64,000 nucleotides of DNA from Ochotona curzoniae (GCF_017591425.1 NW_024465885.1:34852501-34916500); one strand, 5' to 3'. Numbered from the stretch's first letter, positions 13,369 to 25,595 are shown. Numbers and translations are program-made. Notes: generated from the letters alone by a model not told the origin.

Positions 13369-13763
13369 TGTTATGAATTGAATGTTTTCATTCCTTTAAA
13401 ATCCATATGTTAAAATGGTAAGTGCTGGTGAAGCCGCTGTTACTTGGGTCTTTGAGTCATCGAAGTTGACTGGAGCTCTTATAATAAAAGCCAGGAGAAC
13501 TCTTTCTCCGCTACTCCTGCACCTTTGCCATGATGTCCACCACACTTCGCCTCTTCTCCCTTCCTTGCTGTCTTCCTTCCTTCCTTCTTTCCTTTTTCTT
13601 CTCTCTTTCCAAATACCCTGTCTGACAAGGAGATCGTCTCAACACATAACATCTGTTGACCACTTGATTTATGATTTCTTGATCTTTAGAACTGTAAAAA
13701 AAATGTGATCTTAGCTAGCCTTTGAGGATAGCAGGTTATAGCAACCTGAGGAGACTAAGGTGG
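13369..13763 (+). mobile_element. MaLR-type LTR (MST/MLT1-like)
   Basis: Begins tgttatgaattgaatg, has 'aatccatatgttaaaatggt', a middle with 'ctcttataataaaagccagg', a C/T-rich stretch with CCTT repeats (13560-13610), 'tagaactgtaaaaaaaatg' and an end 'gttatagcaacctgaggaga' + 'ctaagg'. This order is the standard layout of MaLR LTRs, whose consensus starts TGTTATGGATTGAAT and ends with 'gttatagcagcc..actaa'. Exact 3' end and target duplication are not clear. Confidence 0.7.
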
Positions 13764-14719
13764 ATTCAGGTTTTCAAAGTCTGAAAAATTATGTCATGAC
13801 AGTTGACTAAGTATTATTTTGGCCTGAATTTTTGCATTTTATTTTTAAAGCCACATTAGAGTTTCCTTCGTTTCATCCTAAGAAAGATTGTTTAAAATAA
13901 ACCAGTAAAGATTTACCATAATTAACACATAATTTTCAACTTCTGAATTAAAAAACTTGGTTAAAACTTAAAGGTAAGAGGCATAGGAATTATAGATTAT
14001 TTTAAAAACTGAAATCAAACAAAAATACTTTAGGAAATGCCATTTCAAGGCAAAAAAAAAATACACATCAATATGGATTTTAGTTAAACAAGTGTGAAAT
14101 TGGTCTCAATTACTGTCACTTTGGAGCTTTTCTTTGACCAGGAATAAATATGTAGAACAAAACGCTAATTTTATCTTTTACTAAGTGAATTTAAAAGCAG
14201 TTTATCTATTGCACTAAAACCCATTTCTAAAATAACTAAATGTTTTCATGTTTTCTTTATTTTAGGCATCTTTGAATGTGATTTTGATGTATAAATTTTG
14301 CAAACATAAATCATCTTTCACCAAAAGTCCCTTTATGATTATTTATGCTAGTAAACATTTAGATGTACATTAAAATTTTGTCTCTTAAGTTTAAAAAATA
14401 GTTAATTGCATGAGCAGATATAAATAGACAATGACAAATATATGACTGGAATCATTTGTACTGTGCACATGAATTTCATAAGAAGATCTAAATGGCTATA
14501 AATGCAATTTCTTGGTTTGAACACATCTGTATGAAGAAGATGCAGTGATTATAACAGTTGACATTTGAAAAGCAGTCATGAATACTGAGAAATGTAAAAG
14601 TTAATTTTAAGTAATCTGATTATTGCTGTTTTGAATTTGGAAGAAAATTAACTTGAACCAAAACAGATTACTTAGTCACCACAAAACATGTTTTCTTGTT
14701 TATGTTAAAATGCACCATT

Positions 14720-14750
<31 letters not shown>

Positions 14751-15345
14751 TAAATGCATACTCAGCTGATAAAACACATTTCAGGCCTATTTTCCCCAAT
14801 CAAATATTTTATGGTTATTATGACAATAGTAACTCACACGATTATGATTAAAATATTTCTATTTGCTATCAACAATACTGAGTTTTATTCTGTGTAAGAT
14901 AGTCAACAAGAAAATAAAGAATGGAAATGAAACTTCACTAACAATTCCAGTATTTAACTCTGCAAAAATGGAAGATTTTAACATGACTACTGGTTTGTGA
15001 TCCAATTTCAAAATTCTAAACACGGTAATTTTGACGCTGAAAATAATTCTTTGGACACTGTTGACAAAAGGCTGCTTTGGATGCTAGTATCTGTGGCAAG
15101 AAAAGAGATGAGATCATGATATTCATCTATCCATTACAGAAATCTATGCTTGAAAAAGTTAAAGACTTTTTGAATTATTCATATTAAACTTAAAAAATAA
15201 TCCTATTTTATATCATGTAGATATTGCATAATATGTAAGAGTTGAATCAATAAACATTAAACATAATCAATGCATAAAATATCATAGTAGTTAAACATTA
15301 GCAAAAAAGTTTTCTTATTTATTCACAGGTATTAAACGACAATTT
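13764..15345. other. AT-rich unique sequence with an A/TA run
   Basis: Nothing recognised except a poly-A plus (AT)n run at 14719-14752. Confidence 0.45.
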
Positions 15346-15700
15346 GTGGCTCGAGTTTGGTGCGGTGGCCTCGCAACTAAAGTCCTCACCTTGAAAGCAC
15401 CGGGATCTCATATCAGCAGTGCTTTTAATTCCGTCAGCCCCACTTCCTATCCAGCTTCCTGCTTATGGTCTGGGAAAGCAGTCCAGGACAGTCCAAAGCC
15501 TTGGGATCCTGCACCCGTGTGGGAGACCTGGAGGAAGTTCCTGGCTCCTGGCTATGGATAGGTGCAGCTGCAGCCATTGCGGTCACTTCAGGAGTGATTC
15601 ATTGGACACAAGTTCTTCCTCTCTGTTTTTCCTCCTCTCTGCCTTTTCTCCTTTCTGTATATATGACTTTGCAATAAAAACAAATAAATCTTTAAAAAAA
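15346..15700 (+). repeat. Full-length CSINE
   Basis: Head 'ggtgcggtggcctcgcaact', then 'ccgggatctcatatcagcag', 'ctgggaaagcagtccagg', 'gtgggagacctggaggaag', 'ggagtgattcattgga', and a tail ending 'aataaatctttaaaaaaa'. ORFs of 70-104 codons in this interval come from the SINE. Confidence 0.9.
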
Positions 15701-16095
15701 TTCTGCCTCAAATCACAGTATATAGAATGTTGAATTAAAAAGACATGAGATTCTTGTAACAAAAATTAGATAAATGGACACATATTACCTTAGAAACTAG
15801 TAAACATATATGGGTTCAGAATCACTATCAGTTACATGATAAGTGAGACTTAATTGTAATTTTGTTAAGATGTGGAATAGTGACAATATTTAAATGTGTG
15901 TAATGGGGGAAATCATAAACTGGATTATAAATCTCAATGTATGCTCTAAATTACAAATAAATTATGTTTTTGTCTACAAAACATTTTCTTCTGAAATTAA
16001 AACCCAACAGGTTTTAATGACAAAAGATTAACTTTGGCAAATTAAAATAAATCTAGTAATTAAATCATTAATTAAAACACAATAATTCAGAGAGA
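15701..16095. other. AT-rich unique sequence
   Basis: Nothing recognised. Confidence 0.4.
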
Positions 16096-16345
16096 AATCA
16101 ATGGTCTAGTGGTCGGCAGATGAGTGGAGAAGCCCGTGTGTTGGATTTGAGCGGTTGGGTGAGAGTGCATGGTTGCAATGCTGATTCCGGGTCCCTGCAG
16201 CAACGATGGCTCAGGTACTTGAGTGCCTGCCACCCAGACAGGAAATGTGGATTGAAATCCAGTTTGCTGGTCATGCATCTAATATCTCAGGCACTTAGCA
16301 AGTGAAGGAAAAATAGATCTCCAACACTTTCCCCTGCCTCTCAGG
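16096..16345 (+). repeat. Old CSINE-like fragment
   Basis: Contains 'atggctcaggtacttgagtg', 'cctgccacccagacagga' and 'gtggattgaaatccag', matching an old lagomorph SINE body. Head and tail are poorly preserved. Confidence 0.5.
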
Positions 16346-16691
16346 TGAAAGGATAGCAAGTGAAAATATAAAATATTTTAGCTGAGTGGTAAGAAAAAAG
16401 AAATATTTCTGATAAAGGAAATTATACCATTTCAGAAGCAAAAGCTCTGAAGCAAAAGCTCAGAAGTAAAGCTCCCATTTTTCATGGGATGAGGAACACA
16501 AAGTTGAATAATACTTAAAAGAAAGGCCAGCCATGTTTAGGGACTCAAAACTGTGATTAGAAATGCTAGAGAATAAAGAGGCAACATAACAAACTCCAGT
16601 TGGATGTGTATGAACAAGAAAGGGTTGGCAATGCAATTTGTTTTAAATTCCAATTTCAGCAAAATATGTAACACTTAGAAAAACATACATA

Positions 16692-16697
16692 GCACTC

Positions 16698-16740
<43 letters not shown>

Positions 16741-16798
16741 TTTAGCATCGCCCCTGCGCAAGGATGACATGCAAATTTGTGAAGTGTTCCATATTTTT
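16692..16798 (+). pseudogene. U6 snRNA retropseudogene, full length
   Basis: A 107-nt match to the spliceosomal U6 small nuclear RNA, from the 5' stem loop (cgcttcggcagcacatatac) through the ACAGAGA box (atacagagaag), the AGC triad (tttagcatc), the 'cctgcgcaaggatgacatgc' segment and the 3' 'gttccatattttt'. I count about seven differences from canonical U6: two near the 5' end, two around the catalytic core, and three C-to-T changes in the 3' half that look like CpG decay. No obvious TATA box or proximal sequence element lies upstream. With flanking target duplications and a 3' extension, this is a retrotransposed copy and probably not transcribed. Confidence 0.95.
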
Positions 16799-16835
16799 CC
16801 ACATAATTCAAAATTCAAAAGAAAAATATACTAAG
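16799..16835 (+). other. 37-nt extension fused to the 3' end of U6
   Basis: Lies between the U6 3' end and the downstream target duplication, so it entered with U6 in the same event. It is A-rich but not a poly-A tail. U6 fused to another RNA by L1 template switching is a known class of mammalian chimera; the donor is not recognised. Confidence 0.6.
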
Positions 16836-16850
16836 GAAAAACATACATAG

Positions 16851-17012
16851 TGCTTCTTAAAAATTATTGTTAGTTAACATCTTCATTAATCAGAAAAGAA
16901 GCTGAAATATGTCTGTTTTTTCTTTGTAAGAGTGAGTAAATGCTGGACCAATAAACTAAGAAAATATATTAGTGAAAAACAAACCAGGAGCAGACTTTAA
17001 AGACAAATCTGT
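16851..17012. other. Unique sequence
   Basis: Nothing recognised. Confidence 0.4.
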
Positions 17013-17300
17013 CAGGGCTGGTGTTAATGGCTTAACTCTGACTACAGCTTTTGGCATGCCATGTGACTGCTGGTTCTAGACTCAGAGGCTCCAGATACCA
17101 TCTAACTCCTGGTTTGCAGCCTGAGAAAGCAGCAGAGGATGGTCCAAACACATGGGTCCTGGTAGCCATGTAGGAGACCAGGAAGAATGTTGTGAGTGAA
17201 CCAGTGGATGGAAGATTCAATCTCAGTCACTCTATCTCTCTCTGTCTGTTTCTCTGTAAATCTGCCTTTCAAATGAAAAATATTTCAATCTTAAATTATT
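17013..17300 (+). repeat. Old CSINE
   Basis: Diverged copy with 'ctggttctagactcagaggc', 'cctgagaaagcagcagagga', 'gtaggagaccaggaag', 'gtgaaccagtggatggaaga' and a CT-rich then A-rich tail. Confidence 0.8.
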
Positions 17301-17434
17301 TTAAAAAATAATGAAAAATATGTCAAAGTTTATTAGAGACAGATCTTAAAATTACACACTATATATAGAGGTGTACACAATTTTTATAACTTAATTTTTT
17401 CTCATAGCTTTTCAGTTTCATTTATAAACACATA

Positions 17435-17748
17435 ATGAGAGCCATGCAGTGGAGCATAAGGCTAATTATTTGCCTGTAATGTCCATATGGCCATTGGTCT
17501 GTGTTCTGCTGCTCAACTTTCCTTCAAGATCCCTGTTCATATCCTGGGAAATCAGAGGAGGATGGCCCAAGCCCTTGAACCCTGCATCCACGTGGAGACC
17601 CAGAGGAAGCTCCTGGCTCTTGGCTTCAGATTAGGCCAGTTTCAAATATTGTAGCACTAATCAGTGGATGGAATATCTCTCTCACTCTCTCCCTCCCCAC
17701 TCCCAATGTCTCCTTCTCTGTATGTCTGTCTTAAAAAAAAAAAAATTA
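17435..17748 (+). repeat. Old CSINE
   Basis: Has 'cctgggaaatcagaggagga', 'cacgtggagacccagaggaa', 'gctcctggctcttggcttca', 'atcagtggatggaat', a CT-rich segment and a poly-A tail at 17731-17744. The head is strongly diverged. Confidence 0.8.
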
Positions 17749-18599
17749 TACTGAAGAACATTTGGCCCTGGAAAATCACTTAGCTAAGGACATCTTTGCA
17801 ATGAGTACTCCTAATGAGTCTGATCTGTTCAAAGGTTTGGGAATTACAATTCTGCTGAATAACATATATTATTATGAGTGGATATCAGTACATCACTCCA
17901 CATATTTGCTAGGACTTTATTTATGTATTCTGTTCATAGCTTATAACTTATCTCAATATACTGTCATTAGGCTTAGTTATTATTAAGCTAACTAAAAAGA
18001 TCATATAAGAATTAAAAGCAGTTTATAGTTATTAAGTTACATTGATATGTAAACATCTTATCATGAGAAAAATCACTTCTCATATTTAAAGTGTGAATTA
18101 TGTAAAAATGCATTGATTTTTAAACTACTGCAAAATCCTGAGAACAGATCTCAAGAGGGACTGAAGGAGAGTGCCATGGGAAGCTGTTGTGGTGGGTGAG
18201 CAGCCAGTGTCCATTAGAAATGTAATTTAGTATAACTGAAGTGGAATGCAGTGTAATATCTACTATGTGTATAATATAATATAGATGGAGGAGAAGCCAC
18301 TGTAATATATGTGTATATATGTATATATATATATATATGTGTGTGTATATAATATAAATAAATGTATATTATGAATATATATATCCAGATGAATAATGTT
18401 TTTCTAACAGTTTTCAAACCTCACATATATATTTCTCATTTGCAACATTTCTGTTATATTTCTGTAGGCAAATAAAACTGAGAAATGAAGCCATATTGAA
18501 AGAAAAATGGTAATTTTTAAAACAAAATGAAAACATTCCAGACTAGATCAAACTACATTTTGTGGTAATAAGATGATACATACTACTGACTACATTTTA
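17749..18599. other. AT-rich unique sequence with a TA/TG microsatellite
   Basis: Nothing recognised apart from an impure TA/TG tract at about 18300-18385, which makes the I/Y-rich minus ORF at 18214-18417. Confidence 0.5.
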
Positions 18600-18935
18600 A
18601 AAAGATTTGTTTGTTTTTATCAAAACCACAAATCCACAGAGAGGGAAGACAGAAAGATCTTCTCTCTGCTGGTTCACCCCCCAAGTGGCCAGAATGGCCT
18701 TAACTGAGCTGATCCAAAGCCAGGAGCCAGGAACCAGGCGCTTCTTCCATGTCTCCCATATGGGTGCAGGGTCACAAGGCTTTAAACCATCCTCAACTTT
18801 TTTCCGAGGTCACATTCACAGAGTTAGATGGGAAGAGGATTGGCTGGAACACACATTTGGTGACCATATGAGATGTTGGTGTATGTTAGGCAAGGATTTA
18901 AACACTAGGCTATCTCTCCATGCCTCTGACTATTA
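18600..18935 (-). repeat. CSINE
   Basis: Antisense tail (aaaaagatttgtttgttttt), 'ccacagagagggaagacaga', 'ggttcaccccccaagtggcc', 'ccaaagccaggagccagga', 'tctcccatatgggtgcaggg', and a decayed head. The 109-codon ORF here is SINE-derived. Confidence 0.85.
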
Positions 18936-19139
18936 AGAAAAAGGAGGAGGGGAGGTGTTATCTGTCTGATAATTTTCATGACTGAAAGTCAAGACTACAC
19001 CATCTATTTAATTTCTGGTAATGTGACCTGTGGAAAACACATCAGAACATGATTTCAAAGACCAATGGGAAAATATTCTTTGCAGAAAAGGTCAAGTGTG
19101 CCGGAAAACACTGCTTTATAAAAACTCACTATAATTATA

Positions 19140-19330
19140 TTAATTCAGTGCCCTGAGAGCTTGAACCATCATGAGATAGCATTCTTTCTATAACCTAATT
19201 ACTTCCCACTAGACCTCACATCTTAATGGTGCCACAATTTCCACATGCCACACTGAGAAACGAGCTTTTAGTACATAAACTTTAACAAGATAAAGCACTC
19301 CCAACAATTGCACATGAAACTGATCTTCCA
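19140..19330 (-). mobile_element. MaLR LTR fragment, antisense
   Basis: 'ataacctaattacttcccac', 'tagacctcacatcttaatgg' and the following 'ccacaatttccacatgccac' follow the familiar antisense order of MST/MLT1 LTRs (consensus 'acctaattacctcccaaagg..ccccacctc'). Both ends have decayed. Confidence 0.5.
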
Positions 19331-20195
19331 CTCAGGATGTTTTCCTTTCAAATCCAACCTTTATCCTCTTCAAGTCATGAAGGATACCATGTTACCAGTT
19401 CCCATACTCCAAGAGTCATAATACAGATAGACAAATTATCACTCTTTTTTCCTAAAGAAAACACATAATAGTCCATCACTCACTAGGGCAAATAACTCTA
19501 CACCTATCAGAGTTGCATTCCCTTTCAATAATGAGAATCGATCACTGAGGTTCCTGGCTATGTTTCATTCAAAAGGCAAGACACCATGAAGAGATAACAA
19601 TTGGCGGAGTGTAGTATTGTTAATCTTTACATCAGTGTAACTATTGTCTTACTTTCTGCAAGCACTCTTCTGTTGAAGGAAGTGATGCCTCTCCTTCTAA
19701 TCAGGATACAGTTGCAGTCATATGAAGTGAGAATAAATGAGCAAGGATTTAGTCGTATTAATGAAAGGATATTCTACTTGCTTTGCTAACTTTTGAATTT
19801 ATGTGTCATATGGTTTATTAAGTACCATTTTTAAGAAACACATCCCAGGCATCAAATATGTCTTTATACATTGGTGTCTTAAACATGTAAACTATTATTC
19901 CTAGCTTGGGAGCATAACTGAGATTTCAATGTTACATTGCAAATATTTGTAGAGTAAGATTATTAACAGCTATGATGTGTTGATTGTTGCCTTTTTTGCA
20001 AGAAAATAATTAACTTTTGAAAAGCACTGTTTGGTGAGATCAGAGCAGTAAATAAAATATCCAAATTGCTAATGTGAAAAGAATCATCAATAGTAAGAAA
20101 GAAAAATTTGTATTAAGGCATATTTCTGGATAAAGGAAAAATACTGTTCTTTCAAGTTTGAAAGAGTGTCAATGTAATTCAGTTGCCATTGATTG

Positions 20196-20246
<51 letters not shown>

Positions 20247-20705
20247 GATATTGTAGTTAATTGTGATATAATAGACAAGAATGGGTTGGAAGTATTCAAT
20301 TATAGCTGAATACAAGAAATTCACTTTTAAGCACACTTAGCAACTGAAAGCAAAAAGATGATACAACATTGCTTACACATGTGTAATAATAAAGAAAAAT
20401 GAATAGCCACACTGTATCAGATTTAACAAATTATAATTAGTAAGTCCAGGATGGCTACTATATGATAGGAAAAGCTCAATTCAATGAGAGGGAATGAATT
20501 AAAAATCAATGTGAAAACTACATTGGAGCACACAAATACATAATATTTATATTGGACATATATTATGAATCTACCTCTCTCTCAGAATGGACAGATTATG
20601 TTCACAGAGAATTAGAAATGCAACCATTGACAAATTCTGTACCTGCAATTAACTGGATCTACCAGATGACTAAAAAATTTAATTGAATTACTGCAGAATA
20701 TACCT
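19331..20705. other. AT-rich unique sequence
   Basis: Nothing recognised apart from the (TA)n run at 20198-20242, listed separately. Confidence 0.45.
20198..20242. repeat. (TA)n microsatellite
   Basis: Perfect alternating TA of about 45 bp, probably length-polymorphic. Confidence 0.98.
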
Positions 20706-23570
20706 TTTCTTTTAAAATTTAATTTTATTTCTATGTTGTTTACATAGTTGAAGAATATGTATGCCCATGTGGGCTACTGAGAATGGAGAAGGTTGAGGCA
20801 TGGAGGGAGATGGGAGGGACAGATGTTTTCCTTTTTATTTATTTATTTTTATTTTTATTTTGTATTTGTGTTTGGTGGGGAGGGGAGATAGTGGAGGAGA
20901 CTTCTCCTTTCTGCCAAACTATATCAGCACATATCCCTGATAGGGAGAATATACCGCTGAGCTGGCTCTCCTGACCCTGTGTTTATCCGGGAATTGTGTC
21001 CACCGCTGAGCATGAGCAACTGAGGAGGCCAAATGCAGATAAGTGTACTCTAAGGCTGGATCACACATCTTGTGATTTTTCATGTGGCTGGAGTTTGAGA
21101 CCAATGGTCTAGTCATGTGTTCCTCAAGAAACCTCACCTTGGATGACCCTAGACCTTCTTCTTTGGAGGAAAAGCTAGTGCAGTCCATCACCTATCTTAG
21201 CCTTTGCACACATCAGTGAATGTGATTTCCTGGTAAGTTTTTTTCCAAGTCCCATCTCCTACACAAACTGAATGTTGTTGCCACCAAGCCCAACTCAGCT
21301 GTCCACAGACCTGGCCTTTATGAACATCTGGGTTCTTCAGCCTAGGCCCACCTGCAGCCCCTGTCCCTGTACATGCCAGCTCATGCAGAAGATTAATATG
21401 GCTCATTCCAAATCCCATATGGCTCTTGTGCACATTCATGGATACTGAGGTTTAGTTCAGCACAACACCCCCCATAGATGTGGCCTATAGAAATGTTAAT
21501 AGATGCTGAATCCTTGTCTAGCCTGGCCAATCCCATCTCTGGTTCTCATGCTGTTTAATGGGATTCTGCAGCCTAGTAAAGAAAAGCCCACAGTTTCCCT
21601 ACTGGCTGACTGATAGCCTAGATCTTATGCTTCCCAGATGGCACTGCAGTCAAGGCTGATGTGACTTGCACCTACTTCTAGCATATGCCAATGGATATTG
21701 TGGCAAAGCATAGTTGGACCACATTTGTTCTGGCTGTTACATGCACTAATGGATAGAGTATCCTTGCCAAGCCTGACCTGCCCCCAGTCCCAGCTCTCAC
21801 ACTCAACAGTTGGAACAATACCCTAGCGTGGCAGTTCTCAAAGCTCTCTTACCAGGCTAGGCCTCAGCTCAGGAAAGCAGATGCTGTGGCCTAGTCTGTT
21901 ATAGCCAACCTCACCTTAGCATTCACCAGCAGGTACTGCAGCCTGGTTCTGCAAAGACTTCTCATGGTCCCAGCTCCGATTGGCAGGAGCTGTGCCCTAG
22001 TACAGACTAGCCAGCACTCAGTCCTAGTACTTATGTGAACTGGCAGGTATTGTGGTCTAACCTAGCCTGGCCTGGCCTGGCCTGAACCACATCCTGAAAG
22101 TCATACATTACAGCAGGTATTGTAGACTGACCCAGCATGCCCTGCCCCAGATCCAGCCCACAAGTATGACGAAAATAATGTAGCCTGGCCTAGACTATCC
22201 CAAAGACTCAGCAATAGGAATTGGGTCATTATAGGCGCATTCCCCAAAAACTTGCTATCAGACCAGCTCCTGATTGTGGATCACGTAACCATTGGTGAGT
22301 ACTCATCCCAGCCTCCCATGGCCTATCTTTAGTCCCAGAACTCCTTGATGGGTACTAAGGCCTTGTCTAATTAAACCATTTCAGCTCTCACTGTTGGATG
22401 CTGCAGCCCAGCCCAACTCGGCCCATTTGCAGACCAACCTGTCATGTGGACCAATGAGTGCCACAATCTAGCCAAGCACACCTTAATATCCACTTTGGGT
22501 CTTGTGAGCTTCAATTGGTCCTGGGGCACAGCCCAATTTAGCACAACCCCTAAATACAGGCCACATGCATGCCACAGAATGCTACAGCCATCTTCATCTC
22601 AGTCCACTACCAGCCCCAGGTCTCATGCTAACCATTGAAAACTACAATCTGTATGTGCAGTTCCCTTAGTTTACCTACAAGGTCTACTCTTCTTCCAGAT
22701 AGTATGCAGGTCAGTGTTTTTTTCTGATTCATCCTGGCATAGTACACCTTCAGTTTTGGCCCTTTTCAGCAGATGCTGTAGCCTAGCCTGGCCTGTGTCT
22801 CACTGGAGGGCATTGCAGCATGACTCTGCATGGTCTGTACTCATTCTTGGCATTCATGGGAACCAGTAAGTGAAGTAACCTAGCATGGTGTGGTCCAAAC
22901 ACCATCCCAGGCCCCATGCATGTTAGTGGATGCTGTGTCTTCTGCTGGCCTGGGTATCCTCGCTGAACCATCCCACACACATACCAAGAAGTGGTATAGC
23001 CTCAACTGTCTTGGTTCTTCCCCCTACCCCCATCGTCACCCCTAGTCCTTGCTCTTATGTTCATCAGCAGGACCTGTGGCCTATTAAGACAGTTTTCCAT
23101 TTTTCATCACCAGGCCTACTCATGAATCTCACACTTGCCAGTGAGTCATAAACCTTTGCACAATAAAGTCCATACCCATTCCTAGCATCTGTGTGTGGTA
23201 GTTGGTGTTGCATCCTGGACCACCACTGCAGTTCTTGGGTGCACCAATGGGTATTGGAGACCGGGTTAGGCCAGTCTGTTCCCAACCAATTTCCATTAGT
23301 GTTGTTGAGTTCAAGTAATACGGCCTGGCCCTACCAGGTATCCCTACCGCATGTCTTAACTTTTGTTTGCAGGCAGGCGATGCCATCTAGCCCAATTCTC
23401 CCACAAAGGAGGGTACCTTGGTCTGCCTAGAATTGCCCTCTGGCTTCCCTCCCTCTAAGCCATCTGTTTACATGTGAGCAAAGTGGCCTAGTCCTCAGAA
23501 CTGACAGAACTCATCCCATTAAAATACTTTCCATTATTGTCACACTACTGTGTAACAGAAACCCAGAATT
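20706..23570 (-). repeat. GC-rich dispersed element, copy A (unclassified)
   Basis: About 2.9 kb, much richer in G+C than its surroundings. The interior (21300-23400) is a run of diverged 50-70 bp units, each with a block like 'tgctgtggcctagcctggcc', then 'ccagctctcat' and 'caccagcagg' or 'caccagtggg'. Clear units start near 21898, 21952, 22006, 22066 and 22113. The ends match copies B and C: 21121-21150 (cctcaagaaacctcacctt) and 23436-23490 (ccctctggcttccct). The outer left end, 20706-20770, matches the 3' end of copy B. The minus strand is taken as sense because that end is A-rich with an AATAAA-type motif when read in minus. No intact ORF; not a family I know. Confidence 0.75.
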
Positions 23571-25250
23571 CACTTGTTATCCAGCTATAACCCAGTACAT
23601 GTTTTTATTATTATTGTTGTTGTTATTGTTTTTCAAAAAAATTACAGGATAGAATTTGAATGCTTTTATTATAAAGAAATGTCAAATGTTCAAAGAGAAA
23701 TATGTTTACCTTAATTAGATACCACAGAATGTTTTTATGTACACATAGAATCCCACAACTATGGATAACATTGTGACATTTAAAAATTATATATATATAT
23801 ATATATAATCACAAAAAAAACTTGAATACTGAATGTGTATACTAGTGTTTTTTATAAGAATATGGACAAATATGATTTTATCTCATATATTGCTGGAGGA
23901 ATTGTATAAAGCACAAAGCTATTTAGGAGAAACATTTCAGAGTTTCCATAAAAGTAATATCCTTAATGTATATTATGCTTTACATATATATTGTCTTTAA
24001 CCTGTTGTAAAATGCAGGCAATGTTAAAGACACTAAAAAGCAATCCCTAAGCCACCAGTTCTTCATCCTCACTGCATGTTAAGACTATCTGAATATTAAA
24101 AACAAACAAAAGCCTGCATGTCACTGGTTTACCAGAAGATAGTGTACCATTTCTGTTATCTATTTTGAATATATAGCCACCCCCAAAGCGGTGAGGCATA
24201 TTTTGCCAATTAATCTTGAAATACTGGTATATGATGTGACTATTTTAATAAATTATGTCTACTGATAAAACATAAGCATGTAATAAACTAAGAAAACAAA
24301 TATATTACATTTATTCCACTCTTGAACAAAAGTGCCTCCTTGATAAATTAAATACAAATTCTATTCTATTATGTATAAAACCACATTTTATGGATGCTCT
24401 AAGTTTTCCCCTATGTCAAACATGTGCCAGTTGGCAGAATCTTTGGCATATAAGCAGTTTCCAGTGTGCTTGTCATAAAGACTATCATTAGTAAGTATTG
24501 TTAGGGTCATCATAATTATTAATATTAACAATCCCAGTACCTTTATCACTTTTCCTCAAAAATCAAGACAGAAGTATGAGGAAATGAATTTGCAATCAAC
24601 ACATTTATTTTATTTTTATTTTTACTTTCTCAGAAGAGCAGCTAAAATTGATTTGTTTTTTTTTCTCTCTTTTTTTTTAATAAAAAGGTAATATAGACTG
24701 AAAGATAATGTGGACTTATAACCAATTGAGGTAATTAAAGAGAAGTTAATTAACAAATGCGGATGCTAATTTTTCAATATGTATTAACACAGTCAATGAC
24801 CTGAACTTCTTGTACATGAATATTTGATTCATTATTTTCTCAATTTTACACCTGTTAATTTTTGGGTCATTTTTCCCAATTGCTTCCAAACATATCGCAG
24901 AGACTTGGCTTATATTGCACAGAAGTGATTTTCCAAGCATAAAGATCCATGAAAAAAATATTTTCTCAAACATAAATCTGTGTGTAAGAGACTGTTGCAA
25001 ATTAGTTGACTAATCACTTTGGTCAATTATACACAACAATTCTACTTAACTGTAGCAGAATATACATTAGCTTTTTAATTTAAAAGCTACTGAAAAAAAC
25101 AAGTGTCCCACTCTTACTAAAACCATATCATACACATTTGTTTTTGCTTTCTATAGCAAATTAAGTTTTTCAGTCATGTGTTCAGAAAAAAAATAAGGAA
25201 ATTTAAACGTGTGAGCAAATTTATCTCAAACATATATGTGCCAAAGTTCT
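23571..25250. other. AT-rich unique sequence
   Basis: Nothing recognised. Contains a TA run at 23789-23810 and a T-rich tract around 24652-24680. Confidence 0.45.
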
Positions 25251-25584
25251 TTTTTTTTTTAAAGATTTATTTATTTATTTATTTTTATTGGAAAGGTGGA
25301 TATACAGAGAGGAGAGACAGAGAGGAAGATCTTCCGTCCAATGATTCACTCCCCAAGTGAGTACAACGGGCCGATACTATGCCAATCCAAAGCCAGGAGC
25401 CTCTTCCGGGTCTCCCACGTGGGTGCAGGTTCCCAAAGCTTTGGGCCGTCCTCGACTGCTTTCCCAGGCCACAGGCAGGGAGCTGGAAGGGAAGCGGGGC
25501 TGCCGGGATTAGAACCGGCGCCCATATGGGATCCCGGGCGTGCAAGGCGAGGACCTTTAACCACTTGCGCCACCGCACCAGGCC
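25251..25584 (-). repeat. Young full-length CSINE with target duplication
   Basis: Near-consensus copy with an antisense tail, 'tggatatacagagaggagag', 'gaagatcttccgtcc', 'gattcactccccaagtgag', 'cccatatgggatcccgg' and the head complement 'cgccaccgcaccaggcc'. The flanking word ccaaagttctt at 25241-25251 is repeated at 25585-25595. Low divergence indicates recent insertion. Three open frames across it are SINE artefacts. Confidence 0.95.
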
Positions 25585-25595
25585 CCAAAGTTCTT

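Larger units (their letters stand above)
16678..16850 (+). repeat. 15-bp target-site duplication around the U6 insertion
   Basis: The word gaaaaacatacatag occurs at 16678-16692 and again, perfectly, at 16836-16850. It brackets the U6 copy and its extra 37-nt tail, as expected for insertion by L1 machinery. Confidence 0.9.

Noticed and set aside
16692..16798. A functional U6 gene
   Set aside because: Several core and 3' substitutions, no upstream promoter elements seen, and flanking target duplications show it is a retrocopy.
21300..23400. CRISPR array or classical satellite
   Set aside because: Units are diverged, variable in length and without identical repeats; unit-free terminal blocks are shared by dispersed copies, and the DNA is mammalian.
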